Of a stretch of DNA of 30,733 nt, positions 1 to 6,303 are shown one piece after another. The position numbers and the translations under genes were made by a program. Below the pieces are notes generated by a model that saw nothing but the letters and a program-made list of their open reading frames with translations, was not told the origin of the DNA and did not search any database. Location: the IMG/VR virus record IMGVR_UViG_3300020404_000036, positions 1-30,733 of that record, one strand, 5' to 3'. Position 1 is the first letter of the stretch, and every line of letters begins with the position of its first letter. The DNA comes from a virus.

Positions 1-2
1 GC

Positions 3-425
3 GGGGAGAGCAAGTCTAACAAGAAGGCTCCCATGCCGATCAAGGAGGATACCGACAAGGACGGCAAGCCTACGGGCGACTACCAGATCAAGTTCAAGCT
101 GCGTGCTGTAGGACAGTCGCGTGGCGAGCGATGGGAGCAGCGTCCAGCCCTGTTCGACAGTCAGGGACAGCCGTGCAGTGATCTGATTGGCAATGGATCC
201 AAGATCAAGGTCGGGGCTGAGGTTGTTCCTTACAGCACTGCAATGGCAGGCACTGGGGTAACGCTGCGGTTGAAGGCTGTTCAGGTCATTGAGTTGTCGA
301 GCGTATCAGGGGGAGACAGTTTCGACTCTTGGTCGTTCTCTAAGGAGGAAGGCTTTACTACTAGTGGCGATCAAAAGGAAGTCCAAGAGGAAATCGAAGA
401 GGGAGACGGTCCCTTCGACTTCTGA
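3..425 (+). CDS. ssDNA-binding protein, T7 gp2.5-like (5' end outside window)
   Basis: Probable single-stranded DNA-binding protein that coats ssDNA and recruits the phage replisome. The frame is open to the window edge, with ten sense codons before the first ATG at 33. That ATG would give only 130 residues against 232 in T7 gp2.5 and would remove much of the OB fold, so I treat the gene as truncated on the left. The visible part has OB-like strands, then a Ser/Gly linker and a strongly acidic C-terminus ending DGPFDF. An acidic tail with a terminal aromatic residue is the hallmark of gp2.5 and serves in contacts with polymerase and helicase. The position directly before the resolvase and primase-helicase genes matches the T7 gene order. 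The assignment rests on tail and context more than on a core motif. Confidence 0.75.
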   Translation, partial: GESKSNKKAPMPIKEDTDKDGKPTGDYQIKFKLRAVGQSRGERWEQRPALFDSQGQPCSDLIGNGSKIKVGAEVVPYSTAMAGTGVTLRLKAVQVIELSSVSGGDSFDSWSFSKEEGFTTSGDQKEVQEEIEEGDGPFDF

Positions 426-858
426 GATTCGCATCCGTCGAGAGGGCAACCTCTGGCGGCTGTGGATTGATATAGTTCCCGTCCCCGCCTCAAGACCCAG
501 GTTTTCGAGGTGGGGCGGGCCTTACTATGGCAAGCGATACACTGCGTTCCGTAATCAAATGGCAGTGTTACTGGATCAGACGGAACTGCCGGTCGAGTTC
601 CCTCTGAGTGGCGATCTTGAGGCTTACGTTGTGTTTGGCGTAGTAAAGCCTAAGACAAGTAAGAGGACAAGTCCGAGGGGGGACATCGACAACTACTTTA
701 AGACACTCGATGTGTTCAACGGCGTTGTATGGAAAGACGACGATCAGCTATTGGGCGCTCGTATGCAGAAAGAGTTTGCCGATTCTCCCTGTATCTATTT
801 AGAGGTATATGGAGTTTCTCAGACACGAGCCCTGCCCGAAATGTGGGAGCAAAGATAA
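364..858 (+). CDS. rusA: RusA-family Holliday junction resolvase
   Basis: Endodeoxyribonuclease that would cut Holliday junctions and branched DNA made during replication and recombination, allowing concatemers to be packaged. The core is RusA-like: a VPVPASRPRF start to the fold, then RGDIDNYFKTLDVFNG and VVWKDDDQL, which carry the Asp residues expected to bind metal. The start is uncertain because no ATG precedes the core. GTG at 364 follows AAGGAGG at 342-348 with a 15-base gap and gives 164 residues. TTG at 289 would give 189 residues and a deeper overlap with the upstream gene. In both cases the N-terminus overlaps the acidic tail of the ssDNA-binding protein in another frame and encodes a Lys/Arg-rich stretch. 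It occupies the slot of T7 gene 3 (endonuclease I). Confidence 0.85.
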   Translation: MAIKRKSKRKSKRETVPSTSEIRIRREGNLWRLWIDIVPVPASRPRFSRWGGPYYGKRYTAFRNQMAVLLDQTELPVEFPLSGDLEAYVVFGVVKPKTSKRTSPRGDIDNYFKTLDVFNGVVWKDDDQLLGARMQKEFADSPCIYLEVYGVSQTRALPEMWEQR

Positions 859-2404
859 CTTAGCTCGCTACTCTGACGGCCACGGCTATTGCTTTGGATG
901 TGAATACTACGAACGGGGTGAAGACACACCCTACATCAAGAAGGAGAAAGAAGTGACTGACTTGATTGAGTACGATGTCTCTGGTCTACCCAAGAGGGGT
1001 CTGGACGAAGAGACATGTAAGAAATGGAAGTATGGCGTTAGTACGTACAACGGGAGGCCCGTTCAGGTTGCTAACTACTGCAATGAGCAGGGGACTGTAG
1101 TAGCTCAAAAGCTGCGGTTTCAGGACAAGACTTTTAGATGGGTAGGCAAGCCGGATAAGGCGGGCTTGTATGGGTCGCATCTGTGGCGTGACGGCGGCAA
1201 GATGGTGACGATTACTGAGGGTGAGATTGACGCGCTCAGCCTGTCCCAGTGCTTCAATCTGAAGTGGCCTGTAGTCTCCATCCCGAATGGAGCCAAGTCT
1301 GCGTCGAAGATTATCGCCAGAAACCTTGAGTGGCTGGAGTCATTCGAGAGCGTCATTCTCTGCTTCGACCAGGACGCCCAGGGGCGGGCAGCGGCGCTGG
1401 AGGCCGCACAGCAGCTAAGCCCAGGCAAGGTCAAGATTGTTGCTAATCTACCTAGAAAGGACGCTAATGAGTGCATCCTAAATGGTGAGGTCAGGGAGCT
1501 TGTAGATGCCATCTACGGAGCCAAGAGCTACAGACCAGACGGTGTAGTTCCTGGCGAAGAAGTATGGGAGATGATCATCAAGAAGGATGCTCGTCGATCA
1601 ATCCCGTATCCGTGGGACGGCCTCAACAAGAAGCTGTTTGGCATGCGTAGCGGTGAGCTTGTCACCCTCACAGCAGGCACAGGCATCGGTAAGAGCAGCA
1701 TTACTAGAGAGCTTGCTTACTACCTCATCAAGCAAGGTGAGAAGGTTGGCTATATTGCCCTAGAAGAGAGTATCCGTAAGACCTCTGAGAACATCATGGG
1801 TCTGGAGCTTAACGTGCCTCCACACTTCTGGGAAGAGCGAGAGATTACGGACGAGTCTAAGAGGATGGCGTTCGACGCCACAGTAGGCGGCGGCAATCTT
1901 GTTTTATACGATCACTGGGGATCAATCGATCCGTCCAATCTACTCAGCAGAGTTCGCTACATGGCTAGGGCTATGGAGTGTCGCTACGTTGTGTTGGATC
2001 ACCTCAGCATTGTGGTCAGCGCCTTGGAGGACGGTGATGAGCGACGTATGATTGACAACGTCATGACGAAGCTCAGGTCTCTGTGTGAGGAGACTGGCAT
2101 TCACCTGATCCTGGTTTCTCACCTCCGCAGGCCGGAGGGAAGATCACACGAGGAAGGCGGAACAACCAGCCTGTCCCAGCTTCGGGGAAGCCATGCTATC
2201 GCTCAGTTGTCTGACGCTGTTATTGGCTGCGAAAGAAACCAACAAGACGACAGCACTAGCAACCTCATGTCCATGCGTGTTCTTAAGAACAGGTATTCAG
2301 GGCATACAGGCATAGCAACTACGCTGGACTACGAGACTCAAACTGGACGTCTTTCTGAGTGGATTGCTCCCGAGACTGTAGATGCTCCTGGGAGGTCCAA
2401 CTGA
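809..2404 (+). CDS. Primase-helicase, T7 gp4-like
   Basis: Bifunctional replication protein that makes RNA primers and unwinds DNA 5'-3' as a hexamer ahead of the polymerase. The N-terminal zinc-binding domain has Cys9, Cys12, Cys28 and Cys31 (CPKC and CFGC). The TOPRIM primase core shows TEGEIDAL near residue 137 and CFDQDAQG near 188. The RecA-like helicase domain has Walker A GTGIGKSS near 290, the Walker B strand VVLDHLSIV near 395 and LVSHLRRPEG near 436, followed by QLRGSHAIAQLSD. Its 531 residues are close to T7 gp4 (566). The start overlaps the resolvase gene by 50 bases and is supported by AGAGGT just upstream. The stop overlaps the polymerase start as TGATG. Confidence 0.97.
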   Translation: MEFLRHEPCPKCGSKDNLARYSDGHGYCFGCEYYERGEDTPYIKKEKEVTDLIEYDVSGLPKRGLDEETCKKWKYGVSTYNGRPVQVANYCNEQGTVVAQKLRFQDKTFRWVGKPDKAGLYGSHLWRDGGKMVTITEGEIDALSLSQCFNLKWPVVSIPNGAKSASKIIARNLEWLESFESVILCFDQDAQGRAAALEAAQQLSPGKVKIVANLPRKDANECILNGEVRELVDAIYGAKSYRPDGVVPGEEVWEMIIKKDARRSIPYPWDGLNKKLFGMRSGELVTLTAGTGIGKSSITRELAYYLIKQGEKVGYIALEESIRKTSENIMGLELNVPPHFWEEREITDESKRMAFDATVGGGNLVLYDHWGSIDPSNLLSRVRYMARAMECRYVVLDHLSIVVSALEDGDERRMIDNVMTKLRSLCEETGIHLILVSHLRRPEGRSHEEGGTTSLSQLRGSHAIAQLSDAVIGCERNQQDDSTSNLMSMRVLKNRYSGHTGIATTLDYETQTGRLSEWIAPETVDAPGRSN

Positions 2405-4218
2405 TGAACACGATCGTCTTTGACATTGAGACAAACACGATCTCAGACTTCCGGTCCCTGCTTGGGCTTAAGACTATTCACTGCATTGCTATTGCGGAGA
2501 ACGGCGGTGACCCTGAGATTCTTCCTACAGAGGAGGCGCTAGAGAGACTTCGTCTAGCTGACGTAATCGTCGGACACAACATCCAGAGCTTTGACTTACG
2601 TGCGATCCGACGACTGTATCCGTCGTGGAGCCCTGAGGGACTGGTTAGAGATACTCTGGTTTTGGCTAGAATGCTGTGGCCCGACATCGGCAACGAAGAC
2701 TATGCCCGTATTCCAGACTTCCCGTCTAAGCTAGCAGGCAAGCACAGTCTCAAAGCGTGGGGTATTCGACTTGGGATACTGAAGGGTGACTTTGCCGAGG
2801 AGGGTTCTTGGGATGAGTTCACTCCAGAGATGGCGGAGTATTGTAAGCAGGACGTGAGGGTCACACAGGCGCTGTGGCAGAGGATCGACAAGGAGGATCC
2901 TCCCGTCTCCCCTGTAGTTCGGGAGCACGACTTCGCGGAAATCATCTCTCAACAAGAGAGAAACGGGTTCGCTTTCAACGTAGACGCCGCTAATCGACTG
3001 CACGCTGACTTGTTGATCGAGCGGGACAGGCTGAAACGTGAGCTAGAGTCGTTGTTCCCTCCTGAAGTAGTCAAGATGAAGACTCCTGCTTACTACACCA
3101 ACCCGCTAACAGGTCAGCGTTTTGAGAGAAAGAAGGACGCTCCTGCATCTGCTCGGATTGCACTGATTGCCGGTCCTGCTAAAGAAAAGCATATACCGTT
3201 CAACCCAGGTTCTAGAGATCAGATCGCTAAAGGACTCAAAGACCGGCACGGTTGGGATCCGGTAGTCTTCACAGATACAGGCAAACCAAAGGTTGATGAG
3301 GCTGTCCTCAAAGAACTCGACTACCCTGAGGCCAAGTTACTGGTCGAGTATCTCACGGTAGTAAAGCGCCTTGGTCAGGTGGCTGACGGTGGCGCGGCGT
3401 GGATCCTCCTAGAGAAGGACGGACGCCTGCATGGCCGTGTCAACCCCTGCGGGGCAGTGACAAGTCGATGCACCCATAGTGGTCCGAACGTCGCCCAGGT
3501 GCCCCGTGTAGGCGCTCCGTGGGGCGACAGGTGCCGAGCCCTGTTTACGGTTCCCCGAGGATACCGTCTGGTTGGTGTGGACGCCAGCCAGTTGGAGCTA
3601 CGCTGCTTAGCGCACTACACTCACCAGTTTGACGGAGGGACATACACTAAGGAGATCCTAGACGGGGATATCCACACTACCAACCAGGAAGCTGCGGGTT
3701 TGCCGACCCGCGATCAGGCGAAAACGTTTATATATGCTCTCTGTTACGGCGCGGGCGACGCGAAGATCGGTAAGATTCTAGGTGGGGGCCAAGAAGAGGG
3801 GAGCCAAATGAAGGCGACCTTCTTCAGCAGGATGCCCGCACTAAAGAAAGTTCTTGACGGTATTAAGTATAAGCTACAGACTAGCGACCACTTGATTGGT
3901 ATTGATGGTCGTAAGCTTCGCATCCGTTCAGAGCACTCAGCGTTGAACACGCTCCTCCAGTCTGCGGGGGCCATCGCTATGAAGGAGGCGACATGCATAC
4001 TTCACCATCAACTAAGAAAACGTGGCTATACTCTTAAGGAAGTGATGCAGGTTGCTCACATCCACGATGAGATACAGCTACAGGTTCGAGAGGACTTAGC
4101 GGATGACGTCGGTAAACTTGCAGTCAACTCCATCATACAAGCTGGAACCGTTCTTGGGTTTAGATGCCCCCTCGATGGAGAGTATCGAACTGGCTCTAAT
4201 TGGGCAGAAACTCACTGA
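2404..4218 (+). CDS. DNA polymerase, T7 gp5-like (family A)
   Basis: Replicative DNA polymerase with 3'-5' proofreading. Exonuclease motifs are FDIET (Asp7, Glu9), VGHNIQSFDL near residue 57 and YCKQDVRVT near 146. Polymerase motif A is VDASQLELRC near 391, motif B is AKTFIYALCYGAG near 438 with the Tyr that T7-type enzymes carry, and motif C is HIHDEIQL near 552. The C-terminus NWAETH resembles the T7 end NWAICH, so the protein is complete. I start at 2404, coupled to the primase-helicase stop and preceded by GGGAGGT, rather than at an upstream codon at 2359 that lies inside that gene. At 604 residues it is about 100 shorter than T7 gp5, partly because the region matching the thioredoxin-binding loop (about residues 220-266) is short. 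Confidence 0.97.
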   Translation: MNTIVFDIETNTISDFRSLLGLKTIHCIAIAENGGDPEILPTEEALERLRLADVIVGHNIQSFDLRAIRRLYPSWSPEGLVRDTLVLARMLWPDIGNEDYARIPDFPSKLAGKHSLKAWGIRLGILKGDFAEEGSWDEFTPEMAEYCKQDVRVTQALWQRIDKEDPPVSPVVREHDFAEIISQQERNGFAFNVDAANRLHADLLIERDRLKRELESLFPPEVVKMKTPAYYTNPLTGQRFERKKDAPASARIALIAGPAKEKHIPFNPGSRDQIAKGLKDRHGWDPVVFTDTGKPKVDEAVLKELDYPEAKLLVEYLTVVKRLGQVADGGAAWILLEKDGRLHGRVNPCGAVTSRCTHSGPNVAQVPRVGAPWGDRCRALFTVPRGYRLVGVDASQLELRCLAHYTHQFDGGTYTKEILDGDIHTTNQEAAGLPTRDQAKTFIYALCYGAGDAKIGKILGGGQEEGSQMKATFFSRMPALKKVLDGIKYKLQTSDHLIGIDGRKLRIRSEHSALNTLLQSAGAIAMKEATCILHHQLRKRGYTLKEVMQVAHIHDEIQLQVREDLADDVGKLAVNSIIQAGTVLGFRCPLDGEYRTGSNWAETH

Positions 4219-4567
4219 TCTAGCTTGGTCTGGGGGTCTAGTAGACGGGGAAGGCTGCATTGGTATACATGGAGGAACGTTAAAACTCGATGTGCAGTCT
4301 ACCTCCCGTATAACAATCGAAACTCTATTTAAAGTTCTGGGGGGAAACTGCTCAGTAGAATCCCGTAGAACTAAAATGGGCAGACCTGTATTTAGGTGGA
4401 ATTTATATGGACAAAACGCAAGGCTTTGCCTCATTAAAATCATACCGTATATGGTTGAAAAGAAGAGGCAGGCCCAGCTTGCTGTTTCCTTCTATAATTT
4501 TCCGAGTAATTCGGCCATGAGGGAGTCAATAAGTCGAAGACTTAAAACACTGAAGAGGGTAGTATGA
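4103..4567 (+). CDS. LAGLIDADG homing-endonuclease-like protein
   Basis: Small protein with one LAGLIDADG-type motif, WSGGLVDGEGCIGI at about residues 42-55. The acidic residue in VDGEG sits where I-CreI-type enzymes (VDGDG) bind the catalytic metal. One motif in 154 residues suits a homodimeric enzyme such as I-CreI (163 aa). Basic residues and short alternating strands follow. ATG 4103 has GAGAGGA about 8 bases upstream and gives a start 116 bases inside the polymerase gene in another frame. ATG 4175 would be shorter but lacks a clear ribosome site. The recognisable fold begins only where the polymerase stops (4218), as if a mobile endonuclege gene had landed exactly at the polymerase end. 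Activity and target are inferred. It may be degenerate. Confidence 0.75.
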   Translation: MTSVNLQSTPSYKLEPFLGLDAPSMESIELALIGQKLTDLAWSGGLVDGEGCIGIHGGTLKLDVQSTSRITIETLFKVLGGNCSVESRRTKMGRPVFRWNLYGQNARLCLIKIIPYMVEKKRQAQLAVSFYNFPSNSAMRESISRRLKTLKRVV

Positions 4568-4785
4568 GCGATTTACGATTTACGGCAACTGAAGACATGA
4601 TCAAAGAGCTTCAGGAACGTTTCGATGAAATGATCTTTCTGGGAGCGGCCCAAAAGACACAAAAGAACGAGGACATTACGATTTCTTACTGCGGCTCATA
4701 CCATGCGTGCGTAGGACTGGTAGAGGTTGCTCGTACGGCTATGAAAGGAGGAGGGTATCCAGATGAAGAAGAGAGCATTGATTGA
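4564..4785 (+). CDS. Small hypothetical protein
   Basis: A 73-residue protein I do not recognise. The first half is predicted helical (IKELQERFDEM), followed by a short strand-rich part with SYCGSYHACVGLVE and an acidic C-terminus. There is no signal peptide or membrane segment. It starts with an ATGA overlap with the homing-endonuclease-like gene and ends 22 bases inside the exonuclease gene. Its last codons contain the AAAGGAGGAGGG ribosome site (4744-4755) of that gene, so translation of the two is probably coupled. It lies where T7 carries small nonessential genes between 5 and 6. The tight packing supports it being real, but no function can be given. Confidence 0.6.
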   Translation: MSDLRFTATEDMIKELQERFDEMIFLGAAQKTQKNEDITISYCGSYHACVGLVEVARTAMKGGGYPDEEESID

Positions 4786-5506
4786 TGGGGACGTAGTTCT
4801 ATACGAAGTCACGGCTTCATGCGAGCAAGCCCATGACTGGGGAGACGACATGTGGACTCTACACAGCGACTTCCGAGAAGCCCGTCAAAAGTTTGACTGC
4901 TGGGTGGCCGACATGAACAAGGTGCTAAAGACTGATCAAGTCTTGGTTGCTTTGTCCGATAAACAGAACTGGCGTAAAAGCGTTTTAGAGACATACAAGG
5001 CTAACCGTAAAGGAAAGCGCAAGCCTCTTACATATCCTGCCCTTAGGCGGTATGTTGAGCAGACTTACAAAGTTTCTTGTATGCCGACCCTGGAGGCTGA
5101 CGACGTTCTTGGGATTCACGCCACTGACCCCAAAAAGAAAACTGAGGACATTGTAGTAACTATTGACAAAGACCTTAAAACAGTTCCTGGTTTTCACTTT
5201 AATCCTAATCACCCAGAGGACGGCGTAGTCGAGGTCAGTCGCGAGCAAGCGGACTTCAATCACTTGATGCAGTCAGTCGCTGGCGACCCTGTGGATGGAT
5301 ACAGCGGTTGTCCGGGCATCGGTCCAGTTCGTGCAGAGCGCATGCTGAAAGAATGTCCCAACTGGCAGGGGGTCGTGAAGATTTACGAATCCAAATCTCT
5401 TTCGAGTGACGACGCCCTTCTGCAAGCTAGGGTAGCTAGAATTCTTCGATACGGTGAGTATGATCTTATGACTGAGACAGTTAAACTTTGGAGTCCTGAT
5501 GAATAG
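4763..5506 (+). CDS. 5'-3' exonuclease, T7 gp6-like
   Basis: 5'-3' exonuclease of the FEN/PIN fold, which in T7 degrades host DNA, removes RNA primers and drives recombination. The N-terminus ALIDGDVVLYE carries the first metal-binding Asp. LEADDVLG near residue 110 is the central acidic motif, VTIDKDLK follows near 133, and SGCPGIGPVRAERML near 180 is the helix-hairpin-helix motif that grips DNA downstream of DPVDGY. The length of 247 residues is shorter than T7 gp6 (300), and the whole core is present. The start has a strong ribosome site about 8 bases upstream. The position after the polymerase matches T7. The stop overlaps the next gene by 8 bases. Confidence 0.93.
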   Translation: MKKRALIDGDVVLYEVTASCEQAHDWGDDMWTLHSDFREARQKFDCWVADMNKVLKTDQVLVALSDKQNWRKSVLETYKANRKGKRKPLTYPALRRYVEQTYKVSCMPTLEADDVLGIHATDPKKKTEDIVVTIDKDLKTVPGFHFNPNHPEDGVVEVSREQADFNHLMQSVAGDPVDGYSGCPGIGPVRAERMLKECPNWQGVVKIYESKSLSSDDALLQARVARILRYGEYDLMTETVKLWSPDE

Positions 5507-5831
5507 AGACCAACTACTTTCGATCCACGATACTCTGTGCTCACACGCGTGGAGTTTGATGAAGAGAAAAAACCACGATTACAGCGGAGGTAAGGACGAC
5601 AACCAGGCATTCCTAAACTTCACAAGGGTAGAAAGCCTGGGAATCACCGATACAACAACTGGATTTCTAGTCAGAATGACAGACAAGATGTCTAGGTTAA
5701 TTACTTTTGCAAAGAACGGAAGGTTTGAAGTTGCAGACGAAGCTTTGAAGGATACCGTTACTGACCTAATTAATTACAGCATTTTGCTTTACGCTTATAA
5801 CACTGAGAAAACGGGTGACTATACGGAATGA
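5499..5831 (+). CDS. DUF1599 / nucleotide-modification-associated-domain-like protein
   Basis: A 110-residue, mostly helical protein. KRKNHDYSGG followed by AFLNFTRVESLG and later DTVTDLINYSILL matches the pattern I know from DUF1599, also called nucleotide modification associated domain 1. That family is found in many phages and is suspected, not shown, to act in nucleotide or base metabolism. The invariant-looking DY, NF and D-DL-NY positions are all present. No partner gene for base modification is visible in this window. The start overlaps the exonuclease gene by 8 bases and the stop overlaps the next gene as ATGA, so it belongs to the same translation-coupled run. Family membership is from memory of the motif. 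Function is unknown. Confidence 0.65.
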   Translation: MNRDQLLSIHDTLCSHAWSLMKRKNHDYSGGKDDNQAFLNFTRVESLGITDTTTGFLVRMTDKMSRLITFAKNGRFEVADEALKDTVTDLINYSILLYAYNTEKTGDYTE

Positions 5832-6028
5832 CCAAAAACGACGGCAAAGAAATTCCATTTCCTCGCATTCCTGAGGATTTACTTAGAGAACTAAACCGGC
5901 GATTTCCAGAAGCCTGTGCCGATCTAGAATGGGATCACAAGCAAATCTGGTTTGTGTCGGGACAGAGGGCGGTAGTCCGCTTTTTGAATCATCTTTTTAC
6001 TGAACAAAATGAGAATGCCCTGAGTTAG
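5828..6028 (+). CDS. Small conserved podovirus protein, unknown function
   Basis: A 66-residue protein with the pattern IPEDLLRELNRRFPEAC, then D--W----IW and GQRAVVRFLNHLF. I recognise this general pattern from small genes placed before the portal in T7-like phages, but know of no demonstrated role. It is charged, soluble and predicted mainly helical, with no membrane segment. It begins in an ATGA overlap with the DUF1599-like gene and ends just before the Pro-rich gene. The position corresponds to the T7 gene 6.5-7 interval, so a small virion or assembly role is possible, but this is inference from location only. Confidence 0.65.
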   Translation: MTKNDGKEIPFPRIPEDLLRELNRRFPEACADLEWDHKQIWFVSGQRAVVRFLNHLFTEQNENALS

Positions 6029-6042
6029 GGCGGGAGACTGTT

Positions 6043-6303
6043 ATGTGCATGGGACGTGGACCTAGGATTTCAGCGCCACCTGCGGCGCCCACTCCAGTAG
6101 CGCCTCCCCCTCCTCCGCCGCCTGTCGTCCTAACTCCTCCCCCCATGCTGCCTCCTTCTGCTCCTCAAGAAAAGAAGCAGGCTAAAGCCACCACAAAAGC
6201 CCGCCAGCGTCGGAAGTCGATGGGGGGCGTCTCGGGCAAGCGTCGGTTTACGATTCCGCTAAGTGGTATGTCCGCTTCTAGTGGAGCGGGGGTTAGCTAC
6301 TAA
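6043..6303 (+). CDS. Proline-rich gp7.3-like tail assembly candidate
   Basis: An 86-residue low-complexity protein. MCMGRGPR is followed by a Pro/Ala-rich stretch at about residues 12-41 with a run of seven prolines, then a Lys/Arg-rich stretch (KKQAKATTKARQRRK), and a tail RRFTIPLSGMSASSGAGVSY. The order low-complexity linker, basic region, then small-residue tail just before the portal gene resembles T7 gp7.3, a small virion protein tied to tail assembly and host range, whose end is likewise rich in Ser and Gly. GGGCGGGAGA lies upstream of the ATG, and the stop overlaps the portal start as TAATG. The gp7.3 link rests on position and general architecture, not on a strong alignment. Confidence 0.6.
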   Translation: MCMGRGPRISAPPAAPTPVAPPPPPPPVVLTPPPMLPPSAPQEKKQAKATTKARQRRKSMGGVSGKRRFTIPLSGMSASSGAGVSY

